Shown here: positions 51,576 to 61,700 of the stretch, one piece after another
Position numbering within the stretch: the first letter of the stretch is position 1
Layout of the letters: each line of letters begins with the position of its first letter
Assembly (NCBI GenBank): GCA_026708015.1
Contig: JAPOVT010000030.1
Coordinates: 1 to 64,000, forward strand
From: a bacterium
GTDB lineage: Bacteria; Actinomycetota; Acidimicrobiia; Acidimicrobiales; Bin134
Direction of reading: 5' to 3'
DNA length: 64,000 nt
Position numbers and translations under genes: made by a program
The notes under the pieces: model-generated
The model's input: only the letters and a program-made list of their open reading frames with translations
The model's database searches: none
Told to the model about the DNA's origin: nothing

Positions 51576-52394
51576 CTAGTTGTTGCCGAAATCCAGTCTG
51601 AAGTCTGGGGGTAGTCCGGGCGGCAGGGTCGGGGTGGGTTCAGGGGTCGGGGTCGCCACGGCTATGGGCGTGGTTGTCGGTGTGGGCGCCGGAGTCGCTG
51701 GCGGCGCAGTGGGAGTCTCGGGCGGTGGCGTCGGCGCAAGGGTCTCGGTCGGCGTGGGCTCGGGAGTGGGCTCCGGCTGGTATTCAGGATCCAGCGAGTA
51801 GAAGTCGTCCCGGGTAACGGGCAAGTCGCTCTCCCCGCTGTCGGTGGGAAGCGGCACAGGATTGTCGTTCAATAGCAGCGAGAATCGGGTCGAGCTGGTG
51901 TTCTCGGTGGCGGTGAACACCAGCTGGGCTACCGCGAGCTGGCGATTCTCGCCCTCTAGGCGCTCTTCGAATACCTCGGACTCCAACGCCACGGTCACCA
52001 GGTCGCTGGACTGGTCAACGTTCACCGCCGCCACCTCGACGTCGGCCGGCAGGGCAGTGGACAGGGCCTGTTCGGACTCAGCTTCGTTGGGGGCAGAGAA
52101 CAGGGCGTCCAACACTGCTATGGGCCGGGCCGGGCTGGCCACATTGCGCACGACGGGTGACAGCAGGTTGTTCTCGTCGATCAGGTAGATGAGCACTTCT
52201 TGGGTGATGAGCGGCGTCGGCTCAGGCGATTCGGTTGGCGCGGCCAGTACATCGGGAAGCCGCGAGTAATCCACGGTGCGGGGACGACTGTCCTCGGGCA
52301 CCGAGCAGGCAGTGGCCACCAGTAGAGCAATGGCCAGCAGGGGAATTGCACCCCAAGGTGCTCGCCGGCGTAGGAAGGTGATTGGCCTGGTCAT
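51576..52394 (-). CDS. GerMN-domain lipoprotein in LpqB position
   Basis: 272 residues from ATG 52394, overlapping the histidine kinase stop by four bases. Signal peptide with lipobox (IPLLAIALLVATAC) gives a membrane-anchored lipoprotein. The middle (about 65-195) is a GerMN domain (PIAVLDALFSAPNEAESEQA, VAQLVFTATENTSSTRFSL). The end is a Pro/Thr-rich tail (PEPTPEPTPTETLAPTPP). In mycobacteria LpqB sits after mtrAB and has GerMN plus a propeller, about 580 residues. Here the propeller is missing and replaced by the low-complexity tail. Position and domain suggest an MtrB modulator. Confidence 0.82.
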   Translation of the reverse strand: MTRPITFLRRRAPWGAIPLLAIALLVATACSVPEDSRPRTVDYSRLPDVLAAPTESPEPTPLITQEVLIYLIDENNLLSPVVRNVASPARPIAVLDALFSAPNEAESEQALSTALPADVEVAAVNVDQSSDLVTVALESEVFEERLEGENRQLAVAQLVFTATENTSSTRFSLLLNDNPVPLPTDSGESDLPVTRDDFYSLDPEYQPEPTPEPTPTETLAPTPPPETPTAPPATPAPTPTTTPIAVATPTPEPTPTLPPGLPPDFRLDFGNN

Positions 52395-53848
52395 GGCACG
52401 GCTATGGGAAGTTGGACAACGAATCTGGTTCCCGGCTGACCGTCGGGACGATCCTCGCACCAGACGCGGCCTTCATGGAGCCGAACGTGCTCGGCGACTA
52501 GCGCCAGTCCCAGGCCCACCCCGGTGGTGGTTCCCCGCTCGACGGTCTGGCGGCCCCGGGAGAAGCGGTCGAAGATGTGCTCCTTCTCATCGTCGGCCAC
52601 ACCGGGACCGGAGTCGTCTACCGCGATCACTACCTCCCTCATCTGGTGGCCGAGCGTGATTCTGGTGGCTCCTCCGGCGTATTTCTGCGCGTTGCTCAAC
52701 AGGTTGTCGATGACCTGCATCAAGCGCCGCTTATCGGCCCGTACTCTGGTTCGAGCGGTGACCAGGTCGCAGACAATGGGAATCTCTACTTGGCTGGTGG
52801 CCGACACCGCATTCTCCACGAACTCAAGCAAGTTGAACGCGTCCAGATCGAGCTCTGCGGTACCCACATCGAATCGGGAGATCTCCAACAAGTCCTCCAC
52901 CAGGTGCTCGAAGCGGTCGACGTCCTCAGTCAGCAGGTCAAGGGCAGTCCGAGCTCGCTCCGGCAGTTCGGCCCGGCGGGTGTTCATGACTTCCAATGAG
53001 GCGGTCAGAGTCATCAGTGGCGACCGCAGCTCGTGGCTCACCTCGGAAGCGAATCGCTCATCGCGGGCAATCCGGTCTTGGAGTGCGCCCACCATTTCGT
53101 TGAATGAGTCGGTGAGCGCAACCAGCTCCCGGGCGGCCCCAGCCTCCAGCCGGGTGCTGAGGTCGCCCCGGGCGATGGACTGGGCCGCCTCGCCGATGTC
53201 TACCAGCGGCCGCAGCAGACGGCGGCTGGCCCAGAAGCCCACCCCGGCGGAGGCCAAGGTCACACCCCCGCCCGCGCTGGCCAGGATCAGCCCCAGAGAG
53301 CCCAGTGTGTCTTCGATCTCATCCAGCGGTGTGGCCTCGTAGTAGGAGGCGTTGTGGCCTGGGATGGGGATGCCGATCACCAAGAAGGGCTTGTCCCTGA
53401 CCCGGTAGCGCATGCGCGCTGGCGTTCCGCCCTCTACCGTTCGGCGGAGCCGCTCGTCGATGTCGCCCTGCTCAAACTCGAAGGACGGCTGGAACCAGTC
53501 GCTGCCCACCCGCAGGACTGGGCGAGAACCCTCGGGGGTGGCCAGCGTGCTGACCAGGTTCTGGAGGGCCTCGGACTCGATGTCGGGGCTGAGGCGGCGG
53601 TTCACCACCGAGGCGTTGAAGCCCACCGTGGCCAGGGCGTCATTCTCTCGTCCGTTGAGCAGGTTCTGGCGGGTCAGCGCGAACACCGTCACGCTGAGCA
53701 GCGCCGACAGCAGCAGGGTGGTCAGCACCAGAGCCAGGATGATGCGAGTGCGGAGCCGCAGCCGGCGAGCCCGCGAGCCCGTCCGGTGCCAGATGCGGGA
53801 GAAAAACCCCAGATTGCGGGCCGCGGCACCCCCTTCGAGCCAGGACAT
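52391..53848 (-). CDS. mtrB: MtrB-like sensor histidine kinase
   Basis: 485 residues from ATG 53848. Two membrane helices (IILALVLTTLLLSALLSVTV and LGLILASAGGGVTLASAGVG) flank an extracellular sensor of about 130 residues. A HAMP domain (RRLLRPLVDIGEAAQSIARG) follows. The H-box is FASEVSHELRSPLMTLTASL, the N-box LMQVIDNLLSNAQKYAGG, and the G boxes are VDDSGPGV and GVGLGLALVAEHV. All catalytic elements are intact. It lies 20 bases after the response regulator gene and before the GerMN lipoprotein, the mtrA-mtrB-lpqB order. It is predicted to link wall synthesis or osmotic stress to gene expression. Confidence 0.9.
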   Translation of the reverse strand: MSWLEGGAAARNLGFFSRIWHRTGSRARRLRLRTRIILALVLTTLLLSALLSVTVFALTRQNLLNGRENDALATVGFNASVVNRRLSPDIESEALQNLVSTLATPEGSRPVLRVGSDWFQPSFEFEQGDIDERLRRTVEGGTPARMRYRVRDKPFLVIGIPIPGHNASYYEATPLDEIEDTLGSLGLILASAGGGVTLASAGVGFWASRRLLRPLVDIGEAAQSIARGDLSTRLEAGAARELVALTDSFNEMVGALQDRIARDERFASEVSHELRSPLMTLTASLEVMNTRRAELPERARTALDLLTEDVDRFEHLVEDLLEISRFDVGTAELDLDAFNLLEFVENAVSATSQVEIPIVCDLVTARTRVRADKRRLMQVIDNLLSNAQKYAGGATRITLGHQMREVVIAVDDSGPGVADDEKEHIFDRFSRGRQTVERGTTTGVGLGLALVAEHVRLHEGRVWCEDRPDGQPGTRFVVQLPIAVP

Positions 53849-53868
53849 CGACGCGCTGCCCCTAGCCT

Positions 53869-54549
53869 CTAAGCCTGGAGCTTGTACCCCAGGCCGCGAA
53901 CGGTGACCACGTAACGCGGGTTGGCCGGGTCGGTCTCGATCTTGGTGCGCAGCCGTCGGATGTGTACGTCCACTAGTCGGCCGTCGCCGAAGTACCCGAG
54001 GTCCCACACCCGCTCGAGAAGCACTTCTCGGCTGAGCACTTTGCCGGAGTTGCTGGCCAGCTCGACCAGAAGGCGGAACTCCGTCTTGGTGAGGTGGGCC
54101 TCTTCGCCGTTGATGGTCACCACCCCTTGTTCGGGCATGATCTCCAGCCGTCCGAAGCGCATCTCGGTCATGGTGGTGTCGGTGGTTCGGACTCGGCGCA
54201 ACAGGGCGCGGATGCGGGCGGAGAGCTCTTTGGGAGCGAAGGGCTTGGTCAGGTAGTCGTCCGCCCCCGCTTCAAGGCCAGCTACCACATCATGGGTGTC
54301 GGCTCGGGCCGTGACCATGATTATGGGAACGTCGCTGGAGCGGCGAATGGTGCGGCATACCTCGAAGCCGTCGATATCAGGGAGCATGATGTCGATGAGG
54401 ACGACGTCGGCTGGCGACTCCGAGAACGCGTCGAAGGCATCCTGCCCGTTGGCCGCCTCCAGAACGTCCCAACCCTCGTCTTCGAGGGCAAGGCGGACCG
54501 CAGTTCGGATCCTCTCGTCGTCCTCAATGGCCAGGATGCGAGTTCCCAC
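53869..54549 (-). CDS. mtrA: MtrA-like OmpR-family response regulator
   Basis: 226 residues if GTG 54549 is used, where VGTRILAIEDDERIRTAVRL begins as usual for the family; the in-frame start at 54618 would overlap the inositol phosphatase gene by 23 bases. VVLIDIMLPDIDGFEVC contains the phosphoacceptor Asp, IIMVTARADTHDVVAGLEAG the switch Thr, and DDYLTKPFAPKELSARIRAL the conserved Lys. The C-terminal winged helix has TKTEFRLLVELASNSGKVLS and RLVDVHIRRLRTKIE. It is followed by the cognate kinase gene. Confidence 0.9.
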   Translation of the reverse strand: MGTRILAIEDDERIRTAVRLALEDEGWDVLEAANGQDAFDAFSESPADVVLIDIMLPDIDGFEVCRTIRRSSDVPIIMVTARADTHDVVAGLEAGADDYLTKPFAPKELSARIRALLRRVRTTDTTMTEMRFGRLEIMPEQGVVTINGEEAHLTKTEFRLLVELASNSGKVLSREVLLERVWDLGYFGDGRLVDVHIRRLRTKIETDPANPRYVVTVRGLGYKLQA

Positions 54550-54595
54550 CCTGAAATGGTGCCTGATTTTCAGCTCAAATGCGTGGCGGGGGAGC

Positions 54596-55420
54596 TCATA
54601 GTCGGTCGGCTTCGGCATCTTGCAGCAGTTTCAGCAGGGTCTCGGCCACCGCGGGGGCGGCAGCGAACACAAACTCGCTGCTGGGTGGACCGCCGTTGAG
54701 GTCTTGGACGATTGCGCCGGCCTCTTCGCAGATCAGCACTCCCGCGGCATAGTCCCACGGATTCAGCCCCACTTCGAAGAAGGCATCCACCCGGCCGCAG
54801 GCCACCGAGCACAAATCGACAGCGGCCCCGCCCACTCGGCGGATGTCGCCGATGAGCGGAAGCAGCTCTTTGAGCACTTCGGCCTGGCGCGGCCGCCGGT
54901 CGTGAGCGTACGAGAACCCGGTGGCCACTAGGGCCAGTGCGGGGTCTCCGTCGGGGCGGACAAAGGTCGGCCGTCCGTTGAGCCGAGCACCGCCGCCCCG
55001 GTGCGCGGTGAACGTCTCGCCCAATACCGGGTCGACCACCGCGCCGGCGACGATCTGGCCGTCGGCCTCCGCAGCCACCGACACCCCGAAACCGACATGG
55101 CCGTAGACGAAGTTCACCGTGCCGTCGATGGGGTCGATGATCCAGCGCACGCCGCTGGTGCCGTCGCGGCCCGTGCCCTCCTCGCCCATCACTGCGTCGT
55201 CGGGCCGGCGGGAGGTCAGGAATTCCACAATTGCGGCCTCGCAGGCCACGTCCATGTCGGTCACCAGGTCGGTACGCGACGACTTGGCTGAAATCTGGAG
55301 CTCGGCTCTGGATTCGGCCCGCAGCAGCGAAGCCGCCACTTCAGCGGCCTCAGCCGCCAGCTTCTCCAGATGGTCCCACGCAGGAATTGACGGCGTGGGC
55401 GATGCTTCAGGTTCTGGCAC
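54596..55420 (-). CDS. Inositol-1-monophosphatase family phosphatase
   Basis: 274 residues. Metal-binding motifs are [21 protein letters not shown] and [36 protein letters not shown] matches the N-terminal family segment. It dephosphorylates myo-inositol 1-phosphate or related sugar phosphates, needed in Actinobacteria for phosphatidylinositol and mycothiol. Histidinol phosphatase activity is an alternative for this family. Upstream of mtrA, possibly cotranscribed. Confidence 0.9.
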   Translation of the reverse strand: MPEPEASPTPSIPAWDHLEKLAAEAAEVAASLLRAESRAELQISAKSSRTDLVTDMDVACEAAIVEFLTSRRPDDAVMGEEGTGRDGTSGVRWIIDPIDGTVNFVYGHVGFGVSVAAEADGQIVAGAVVDPVLGETFTAHRGGGARLNGRPTFVRPDGDPALALVATGFSYAHDRRPRQAEVLKELLPLIGDIRRVGGAAVDLCSVACGRVDAFFEVGLNPWDYAAGVLICEEAGAIVQDLNGGPPSSEFVFAAAPAVAETLLKLLQDAEADRL

Positions 55421-55443
55421 ACAGAGACTCTACGCTGGTCGCC

Positions 55444-56481
55444 GTGACAAATAGCGGCGTGGTGGACCTTAGATCGGACACGCTCACCCAGCCCACCGAG
55501 GCCATGAGGCAGGCCATGGCTTCGGCGCCGGTGGGCGACGACCGCTACGGAGAAGATCCCACGGTCAACCGCTTGGAAGAGCGGTTTGCCGAACTGACGG
55601 GCAAACCGGCTGCGGTATACGTGCCGTCGGGCACGATGGGCAACCAGATCGCCCTGCGGCTGCACGGAACGGCGGGCAGCAACGTGGTGGTGGGCCGCCG
55701 CCAGCACTTGATGTCCTACGAGAGCGGTGCGGCCGGGCTGAACAACGCCTTTCAGATCTACGCTGTTGATGACGCCGGCGGTGTGGTCGACACCGAGGCT
55801 GCCGCCGAGGCGGCGGCGGCCGGAAGCGGAGGATTTTGGCCCCCGGTGTCGCTGATCTGCCTGGAGAACACCCATCTGTCCTCCGGTGGTCTGGCCATCG
55901 GCAGCAGTGAACTGGCCAGGGCTGCCGCATTGGGGCCGCCCGTGCATCTGGACGGCGCCCGCCTGTTCAACGCCGCCGTGGCCTTGGGGACCACTGCCGA
56001 GGATTTGGCCAGCCCTGCGACCACGGTCATGTCGTGTGTATCCAAGGGGCTGGGGGCACCGGTGGGCTCGCTTCTGGCCGGGCCCGGTGATCTGATGGCT
56101 GAGGCCCGACTGCACCGGCGGAGGTTGGGCGGGGCCATGCGCCAGGCCGGGGTCATTGCCGCCGGGGGGCTGTACGCCCTGAACCATCACATCGATCGAC
56201 TGGCCGACGACCACGCCCGGGCCCAGCGACTCGGCGAGGTGGTGGCTGAGCGGTGGCCGGGCGCTCGCCTGGGAGAGGCCGAGGCCACCTGCGGGCGCCC
56301 GTTCACCAACGTCGTGGCCTTCCGCCATTCGGATTCCCTCGGCCTGCTGGATCACCTGCAGCAGGCTGGAGTACGAGCCGGGCTGCTGGCACCGGGCATC
56401 GTTCGCTTCGTGGCCCATTTGGACGTGGACGACGCTGACATTGACCGAGCCGTCGCGGCCGTTGCCTCTGCTCCCGCTTAA
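55444..56481 (+). CDS. Low-specificity threonine aldolase
   Basis: 345 residues from GTG 55444; the in-frame extension to 55231 is antisense to the phosphatase gene. [19 protein letters not shown] and [20 protein letters not shown] are the N-terminal signatures, [16 protein letters not shown] the PLP phosphate loop, [15 protein letters not shown] the Asp/Arg pair, and [20 protein letters not shown] the Schiff-base Lys. It cleaves threonine to glycine and acetaldehyde. Divergent from the phosphatase gene, 23 bases apart. Confidence 0.9.
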   Translation: MTNSGVVDLRSDTLTQPTEAMRQAMASAPVGDDRYGEDPTVNRLEERFAELTGKPAAVYVPSGTMGNQIALRLHGTAGSNVVVGRRQHLMSYESGAAGLNNAFQIYAVDDAGGVVDTEAAAEAAAAGSGGFWPPVSLICLENTHLSSGGLAIGSSELARAAALGPPVHLDGARLFNAAVALGTTAEDLASPATTVMSCVSKGLGAPVGSLLAGPGDLMAEARLHRRRLGGAMRQAGVIAAGGLYALNHHIDRLADDHARAQRLGEVVAERWPGARLGEAEATCGRPFTNVVAFRHSDSLGLLDHLQQAGVRAGLLAPGIVRFVAHLDVDDADIDRAVAAVASAPA

Positions 56482-56493
56482 TTGGGATTTTGC

Positions 56494-56781
56494 CTAGTAG
56501 TCACCCCGGTCTTGGCGGCGGCCGCCGAAGCGGTGCCACTCGTCCATGGCCCGTAGCGTCAAAATCGCCACTACGGCCAATCCCACCGCTCCCGCTACTG
56601 CACCCACCAAAGCACCAAGCCCGGTCCACAACCCGCAATTGCCCTCGCACTGGAGGTCGATATAGGCGAATCCGATCAGCCCCCCGCACAGCCCCCCGAC
56701 CAAAATCGCGGCAAACGCCAACCAGCGTGCCTCCTTCGGGGGCAGCGCCGAGCGCTCCTCGGGCGAAGCCGGATCGACCAT
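56494..56781 (-). CDS. Small membrane protein of unknown function
   Basis: 95 residues with two membrane helices (LAFAAILVGGLCGGLIGFAY and LGALVGAVAGAVGLAVVAIL), separated by a short loop with two Cys (LQCEGNCGLW) that may face outside and form a disulfide. N-terminal and C-terminal ends are charged and cytoplasmic by the positive-inside rule. No family recognised. Convergent with the threonine aldolase gene. Confidence 0.65.
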   Translation of the reverse strand: MVDPASPEERSALPPKEARWLAFAAILVGGLCGGLIGFAYIDLQCEGNCGLWTGLGALVGAVAGAVGLAVVAILTLRAMDEWHRFGGRRQDRGDY

Positions 56782-56860
56782 CCGCCCATGTTATGGGGGC
56801 GATCAGCCAGTATTCGTGTTGGGGCTGGGCCGTGAAATAGGTGGCTCGACATCCTCGCCT

Positions 56861-57343
56861 CTATGAGGGGCGACGCCTGCTGTGTGCCTGCAATTCATCG
56901 TCGAGCGTCCACACCTCGACACTTGTGTTGGCCGTCTTCTGCTGCAATCGATCCCGTTCGACAAGTATTGCCACATCTCCGGAACCCAGCCGCCCATCGC
57001 CAACGAGGGTAACGAGATCGGATCCCGTCGAATTGCCCTCTAACAGCTCGTCGACAAACCCCCTGTCCAATGTGGTTTCAGGGACGATCCATGGAGCATC
57101 TGGCCTATTCGCAGCCTTGATGAGCTTCGCCAACTGCACAGCAAGACTGCGTCGACCGGTCTTCTGTTGGGCGATGTGGTTTCCAGCTTCGATAAGAGCG
57201 GTCACGGTAAGGACTAACCGCTGGCCTTGAGAGCGCCGTGCGTCAAACTCGTCAGCTGCTTCTCTGGCGTGATCATCACCGTCCTTGCCTATGAGTCGGA
57301 GAATGACCGATGTATCGACGAGCCCTATGTGCAGACGGGCCAT
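56861..57343 (-). CDS. PIN-domain-like protein paired with an AAA ATPase
   Basis: 160 residues. LHIGLVDTSVILRLIGK has the first Asp, LTVTALIEAGNHIAQQKTGR the conserved Glu, and GDGRLGSGDVAILVERDRLQ later acidic residues, a PIN-like arrangement. It lies three bases after the ATPase gene on the same strand. A PIN nuclease tied to an ABC/RecF-type ATPase differs from VapC, which pairs with a small antitoxin. Its place beside a type I restriction operon suggests a two-gene defence module. The nuclease role is inferred from the fold. Confidence 0.7.
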   Translation of the reverse strand: MARLHIGLVDTSVILRLIGKDGDDHAREAADEFDARRSQGQRLVLTVTALIEAGNHIAQQKTGRRSLAVQLAKLIKAANRPDAPWIVPETTLDRGFVDELLEGNSTGSDLVTLVGDGRLGSGDVAILVERDRLQQKTANTSVEVWTLDDELQAHSRRRPS

Positions 57344-57346
57344 GCT

Positions 57347-58657
57347 CTAGCGGAGCCCTAAAACGTCTACCAGCGAATGGCTGTCTTCGGAAGCGCCGTC
57401 ACCAGGGCGAAGTTGGTCCCGAACCACCGCAGTGCCCAGCGGCGAGCGTCCCACGACCTCGAAATAGTCGGGGAAGTCGGTGAGGGTCGTTGCTTTGCCC
57501 CATCCATCGGAACCGAGGCTGCAAACGACAACGCTTGAGTGGTCTGATCCATCCAGCGCATCGAGGATTGCAGGGCTATGAGTAGTGGCTAGGGTGCGAA
57601 CGCCGCCTTTTGTTGCTGCCTTGAGCTGGTTGAGGAGCACCGCGGCTTGGGATGGGTGCAGGCCGCTCTCGATCTCCTCGATGACAAGCGTTCGTCCTCC
57701 GCTGCTAGCTGCTTCTGAATCACCGTTCTGTTGTGAGAGGTCGAGAAGCGCTGCGGCAATTGCGAGAAAGCGCAAAGTGCCGTCGCTCATCAGCCGAGCC
57801 GGGGTCTGTTGTTCTTTTGATCCGACCCGCTCCTGGATTGTGACCATCACGTCCCCGAGATCGCTGGTCACAGCATTCATCTCTGAGACTTGGGCTTCAT
57901 AGAGCGAGCCGATCATGTCGAGCAGTACCGAGCGGGTCGCGTCATCTTTGAGAAGATTTGCCAGCACTGGCGATAGGTTTTCTGCATTCCTTCGAAGGTG
58001 TACGTCCTTCTCAGGGTGGTACTCACGCATCTGGTGTGGCACTGGGTCGAGAATAAAGACGCTTGAAAGCGCCGCAACCATATCTTCGGCGATCCTTCGA
58101 ACATGGCGACCCGCTTGCGATTTCTCAGGCACACGAGTCGCCACCTGCGCGGTCAGCATCTGTGAGGCCCTAAAAGTGATTGCTGGATTCCGGCCCTGCT
58201 TACCGTTATCCCATCGCGCCTCGATGTCGCCCGAGTCGGGTCGGGGTGGATCTGTTTTCAACAAGTCCTGGGGTTCGCCGCGTCGAGGACCGCCGCGGCG
58301 AATGGTCCACAGCCTCTCGCTGAGGATCTGCACTGACGGACGTACCGAGATCTTCAGATCCAAGTAATAGGGGACTCGGTTGATGACCACTGAACAACCG
58401 ACCGAAAACGAATCGCTGCCAATCGGCGCGCACCCCTCGGATCCACCGCGTACCAGGGGTCCTGAGCGGCCTCCGTCGAGGGCATCCCGAAGCGTGGCAC
58501 CGCTGGCCAGCGCGGACAAGACAGCAAGAGCGTCAAGGATGTTCGACTTGCCGCTGCCGTTGCGCCCCACGAGTAGGGTGAGAGGACTGAGCGGAATGCT
58601 CGTCTTCCTCATGTTCTTGAATGCGGGGAGGCGCAGTTCCCTCAAGGTGGCTGGCAC
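57347..58657 (-). CDS. AAA ATPase (AAA_21/RecF-like ABC-type)
   Basis: 436 residues. Walker A GRNGSGKSNILDALA is at about 31-45. A long insert with several helices follows. Walker B is LVIEEIESGLHPSQ with the double Glu, and TTHSPAILDALDGSDH has the switch His. MSDGTLRFLAIAAALLDLSQ is the signature-like helix. The protein lacks a Toprim domain, unlike OLD nucleases. Such ATPases act as sensors in defence systems (for example the ATPases of Septu, PARIS or Abi pairs). The partner is the PIN-like protein immediately downstream. All motifs look intact. The specific trigger is unknown. Confidence 0.85.
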   Translation of the reverse strand: MPATLRELRLPAFKNMRKTSIPLSPLTLLVGRNGSGKSNILDALAVLSALASGATLRDALDGGRSGPLVRGGSEGCAPIGSDSFSVGCSVVINRVPYYLDLKISVRPSVQILSERLWTIRRGGPRRGEPQDLLKTDPPRPDSGDIEARWDNGKQGRNPAITFRASQMLTAQVATRVPEKSQAGRHVRRIAEDMVAALSSVFILDPVPHQMREYHPEKDVHLRRNAENLSPVLANLLKDDATRSVLLDMIGSLYEAQVSEMNAVTSDLGDVMVTIQERVGSKEQQTPARLMSDGTLRFLAIAAALLDLSQQNGDSEAASSGGRTLVIEEIESGLHPSQAAVLLNQLKAATKGGVRTLATTHSPAILDALDGSDHSSVVVCSLGSDGWGKATTLTDFPDYFEVVGRSPLGTAVVRDQLRPGDGASEDSHSLVDVLGLR

Positions 58658-58710
58658 GCGGGCCAGCCTACCCGCGGAGCCTCGGTCTCCTGCCCACGCT
58701 ACGGGTGCGG

Positions 58711-61700
58711 TCAGCTATACACCGACTCCCCGTTGTTGTGATAGCTGGTGTAGATGTGTTCGTAGACGGCGTTGACTTTGCGGTCGAAGAGTTCCCGCTC
58801 GTAGACGTCGGGGAGTTCGTTGTCGAGCACATTGCGCACGGTAACTCTGACGGCTGAGCGGGTTTGCTGTTTGCGTTTCCAGTCGAGGACGAGTTTCTCC
58901 TCGACATGCTTCAGCAGCTTTCGGGCTGCACCCTTGACCGTGCGGGCCTCAGCTTTGGTCAAGTCCGGTTCGGGTTTGGTGAGCAGGTCGTAGATCGCCA
59001 ACTCGGCCTCGCTCAAGTCCTCCCGAACGGCGCGTTGCTCTTCGGCGGTGAGCTCGTCGTTGATGGCCTTGAGCCGTCGGAGGAGTTCTTCGAGGTTGTA
59101 GGTTCCGGCGTTGTACTCGTCGATGAGTTGTCGGAACTGTTCGGCGAGGTCGAGGCGGGTGGGGTTCTTGCGCACGGCTTCGTCAAGGCGCGCTTCGATG
59201 TTCTTCTCGATAGCTTTGGCGGCGGTCCGCCTGCGCCCGCCGAAGCTCAAGATGAGCTGTTCGAAGTCGAGCTGGTTCAAGTCGATGAGCGGGTCGGCGT
59301 CGCCGGTACCGATGATGTACTCGTTGGCGGCTACGGAACGATCAAGCAGTTCTGACACTGACTCCATCACTCCGGAGATGTCGGGGGCCTCGGTGGATGA
59401 CTCGATCTTGGAGGCGATGGTGCGGATCACTGCCACCTTGTGGGCCACGGCCATGGCCTCGGGGTCGGGCAGCAGGGCCTTGAAGGTTTTTCGGGCTCGC
59501 CGGGCCAGCGCTACGTAGGTGCGGCGGGTCTGTTCGTCGACCAGCAGCGCCTCGACGGCGGCCTGTTGCAGGGCGATGAACTCGAAGCCCTGAGCGACCT
59601 CCAGTTCGGCGAGGCCGATGTCGTGGTTGTCGCAGAAATCGTCGACTTCGCCCAGCGCGGCTTGCAGTTCGGCGATCAGGTCGGTCTTGGGCCGGATGGG
59701 CGGGTCGACTTCGAGTCCGTCGTTGTCGAGGCTTGTTCCGGCGTGGTCGGCGCCGTAGATGGCGAGGGCTTTCTCCAGGTTTCGGAACACGCCCACGTAG
59801 TCGACGATGAGGCCGTTGTCCTTGTCGGGGAACACCCGGTTGGCCCGTGCGATGGTCTGCATCAGGGCGTGGTTGCGCATCGGCTTGTCGAGGTACACCG
59901 TGGAGGTTGACGGCGAGTCGAATCCGGTGAGCCACATGGCACAGACGAACACCAGGCGGAACGGGTCGTCGGGGTCTTTGAACTTGGAGTCGAGGTCTTC
60001 TTGGACCATGCGTTTGCGATGTTTTGCGATGCCGAGCCCGGCGGCGGCCATGTCGGCCACCTCGTTTTGGGCCTGTGACACGACCATGGCCATGTCGGTG
60101 GTGGCCATGAACTCGATGAGCGACTCCAAATGGGCGCGCCCCGGCTCGGGCGTGTCGGCCAGCTCGGCCTCGAGCTCGACCTGGTAGCGGGCCCATTCGG
60201 CTTCGACCAGGTCGTACATCCTTACCGCGGTGGCCTTGCCGATGGCCACGTACATCGCCTTGCCTCGAAATCCCCGGTTGACGAAGTGGCGGACCAAGTC
60301 CGCCGCGATCTCTTCGAGGCGCTGCGGGCGGGTGATCAGCTGGTATTGCCGGGAAAACTGGCGGGCCACCGCCTTCTCTTGGGCATTGTCGAGCGCGGCG
60401 GCTTCCAGGAGGTCTTCAAGCTCTTCGTCGAAGTCGTCGTTGACCAACTGGAGTTCGGGAATGCGATTCTCATAGAACAGCGGAACGGTGGCGCCATCGG
60501 CGATGGAGTCGCGGAAGTTGTAGATCGACACATAGTCGCCGAACACCCGCCGAGTCTCCTCCTCCCCGGCGATCAGCGGTGTGCCGGTGAACCCGATGAA
60601 CGACGCGCTGGGCAGCGCCAAGCGCATGTTGGCCGCCAGCGTGTCGTATTGGGAGCGATGCGCCTCGTCGGTGATAACCACGATGTCGTCCCGCTCCGAC
60701 AGCACCGGCATCTGCTGGCCCCGCTCCGGCGGGATGAACTTGTGGATCAGCGTGAACACATACCGGTGATCTTGGCCTAAAAGCTCGCGCAGATGAGCCG
60801 ACGTCTCGGCGTGGACCCGCTGGCCGGCGGTGATCACTCCGCAATCGGCGAAATCCCCGTAAAGTTGATCGTCGAGCTCGGCGCGGTCGGTGACCATCAC
60901 AAACGTCCAGTTGCCGGACTCTTTTCGCAGCACCTTCTGGGTGAACCACAACATCGACAACGACTTGCCCGACCCCTGCGTGTGCCAAAACACCCCCAAC
61001 CGGCCCTCCCGCCGGCCCACCTCCCTCAGCGCCTCCAGTGAGTTGTTCACCCCGAGAAACTGGTGGTTCTTGGCCAACGCCTTCACCAATCCGCCCGGCC
61101 GCTCCATGAACGCGATGAAGTTCCCCACCAGATCCAACAAACGCTGCGGCTGACAAGTCCCCCGCAGAGCGGTCTCCAGCGACACGATTCCCTGCTCGCC
61201 CTCCGAGTCGATCTTCTTCCATTCGGCGAAATGCCCCCAATCGGCGAACGTGGACCCGACCAGCGTGTCCGCCCCGTTCGAGAGCATCACGAACGCGTTG
61301 AACCAGAACAAGTGCGGAACCGCGTCCCGATAGTCCCGCAAATTCCCGTCGAAGGCGTCGCGGACGTTCTTGTGCGACACCTTCAACTCCACCAGCACCA
61401 GCGGAATGCCGTTGACGAACAACACCACATCGGCCCGACGGTTGTACATGTCACCAGAGATCCAGAACTGCGAAACCGCCAACCAGTCATTGGCCGAAAC
61501 GCGATCCCAATCAACCAACCGCACCGTCACCATCTGGCGTTCACCATCGTCGTCGGCGACCTCCACTTTCGCCCCCTCCCGCAACAGGCCATAGACCTCC
61601 CGATTGGCTCGAACCCGATCCATCGCCGAACGGTCCTGTTTCAACTGCTCGGCCGCTTTGTCCAACGCCGACTGTGGCACACCAGGATTCAAAACAAGCA

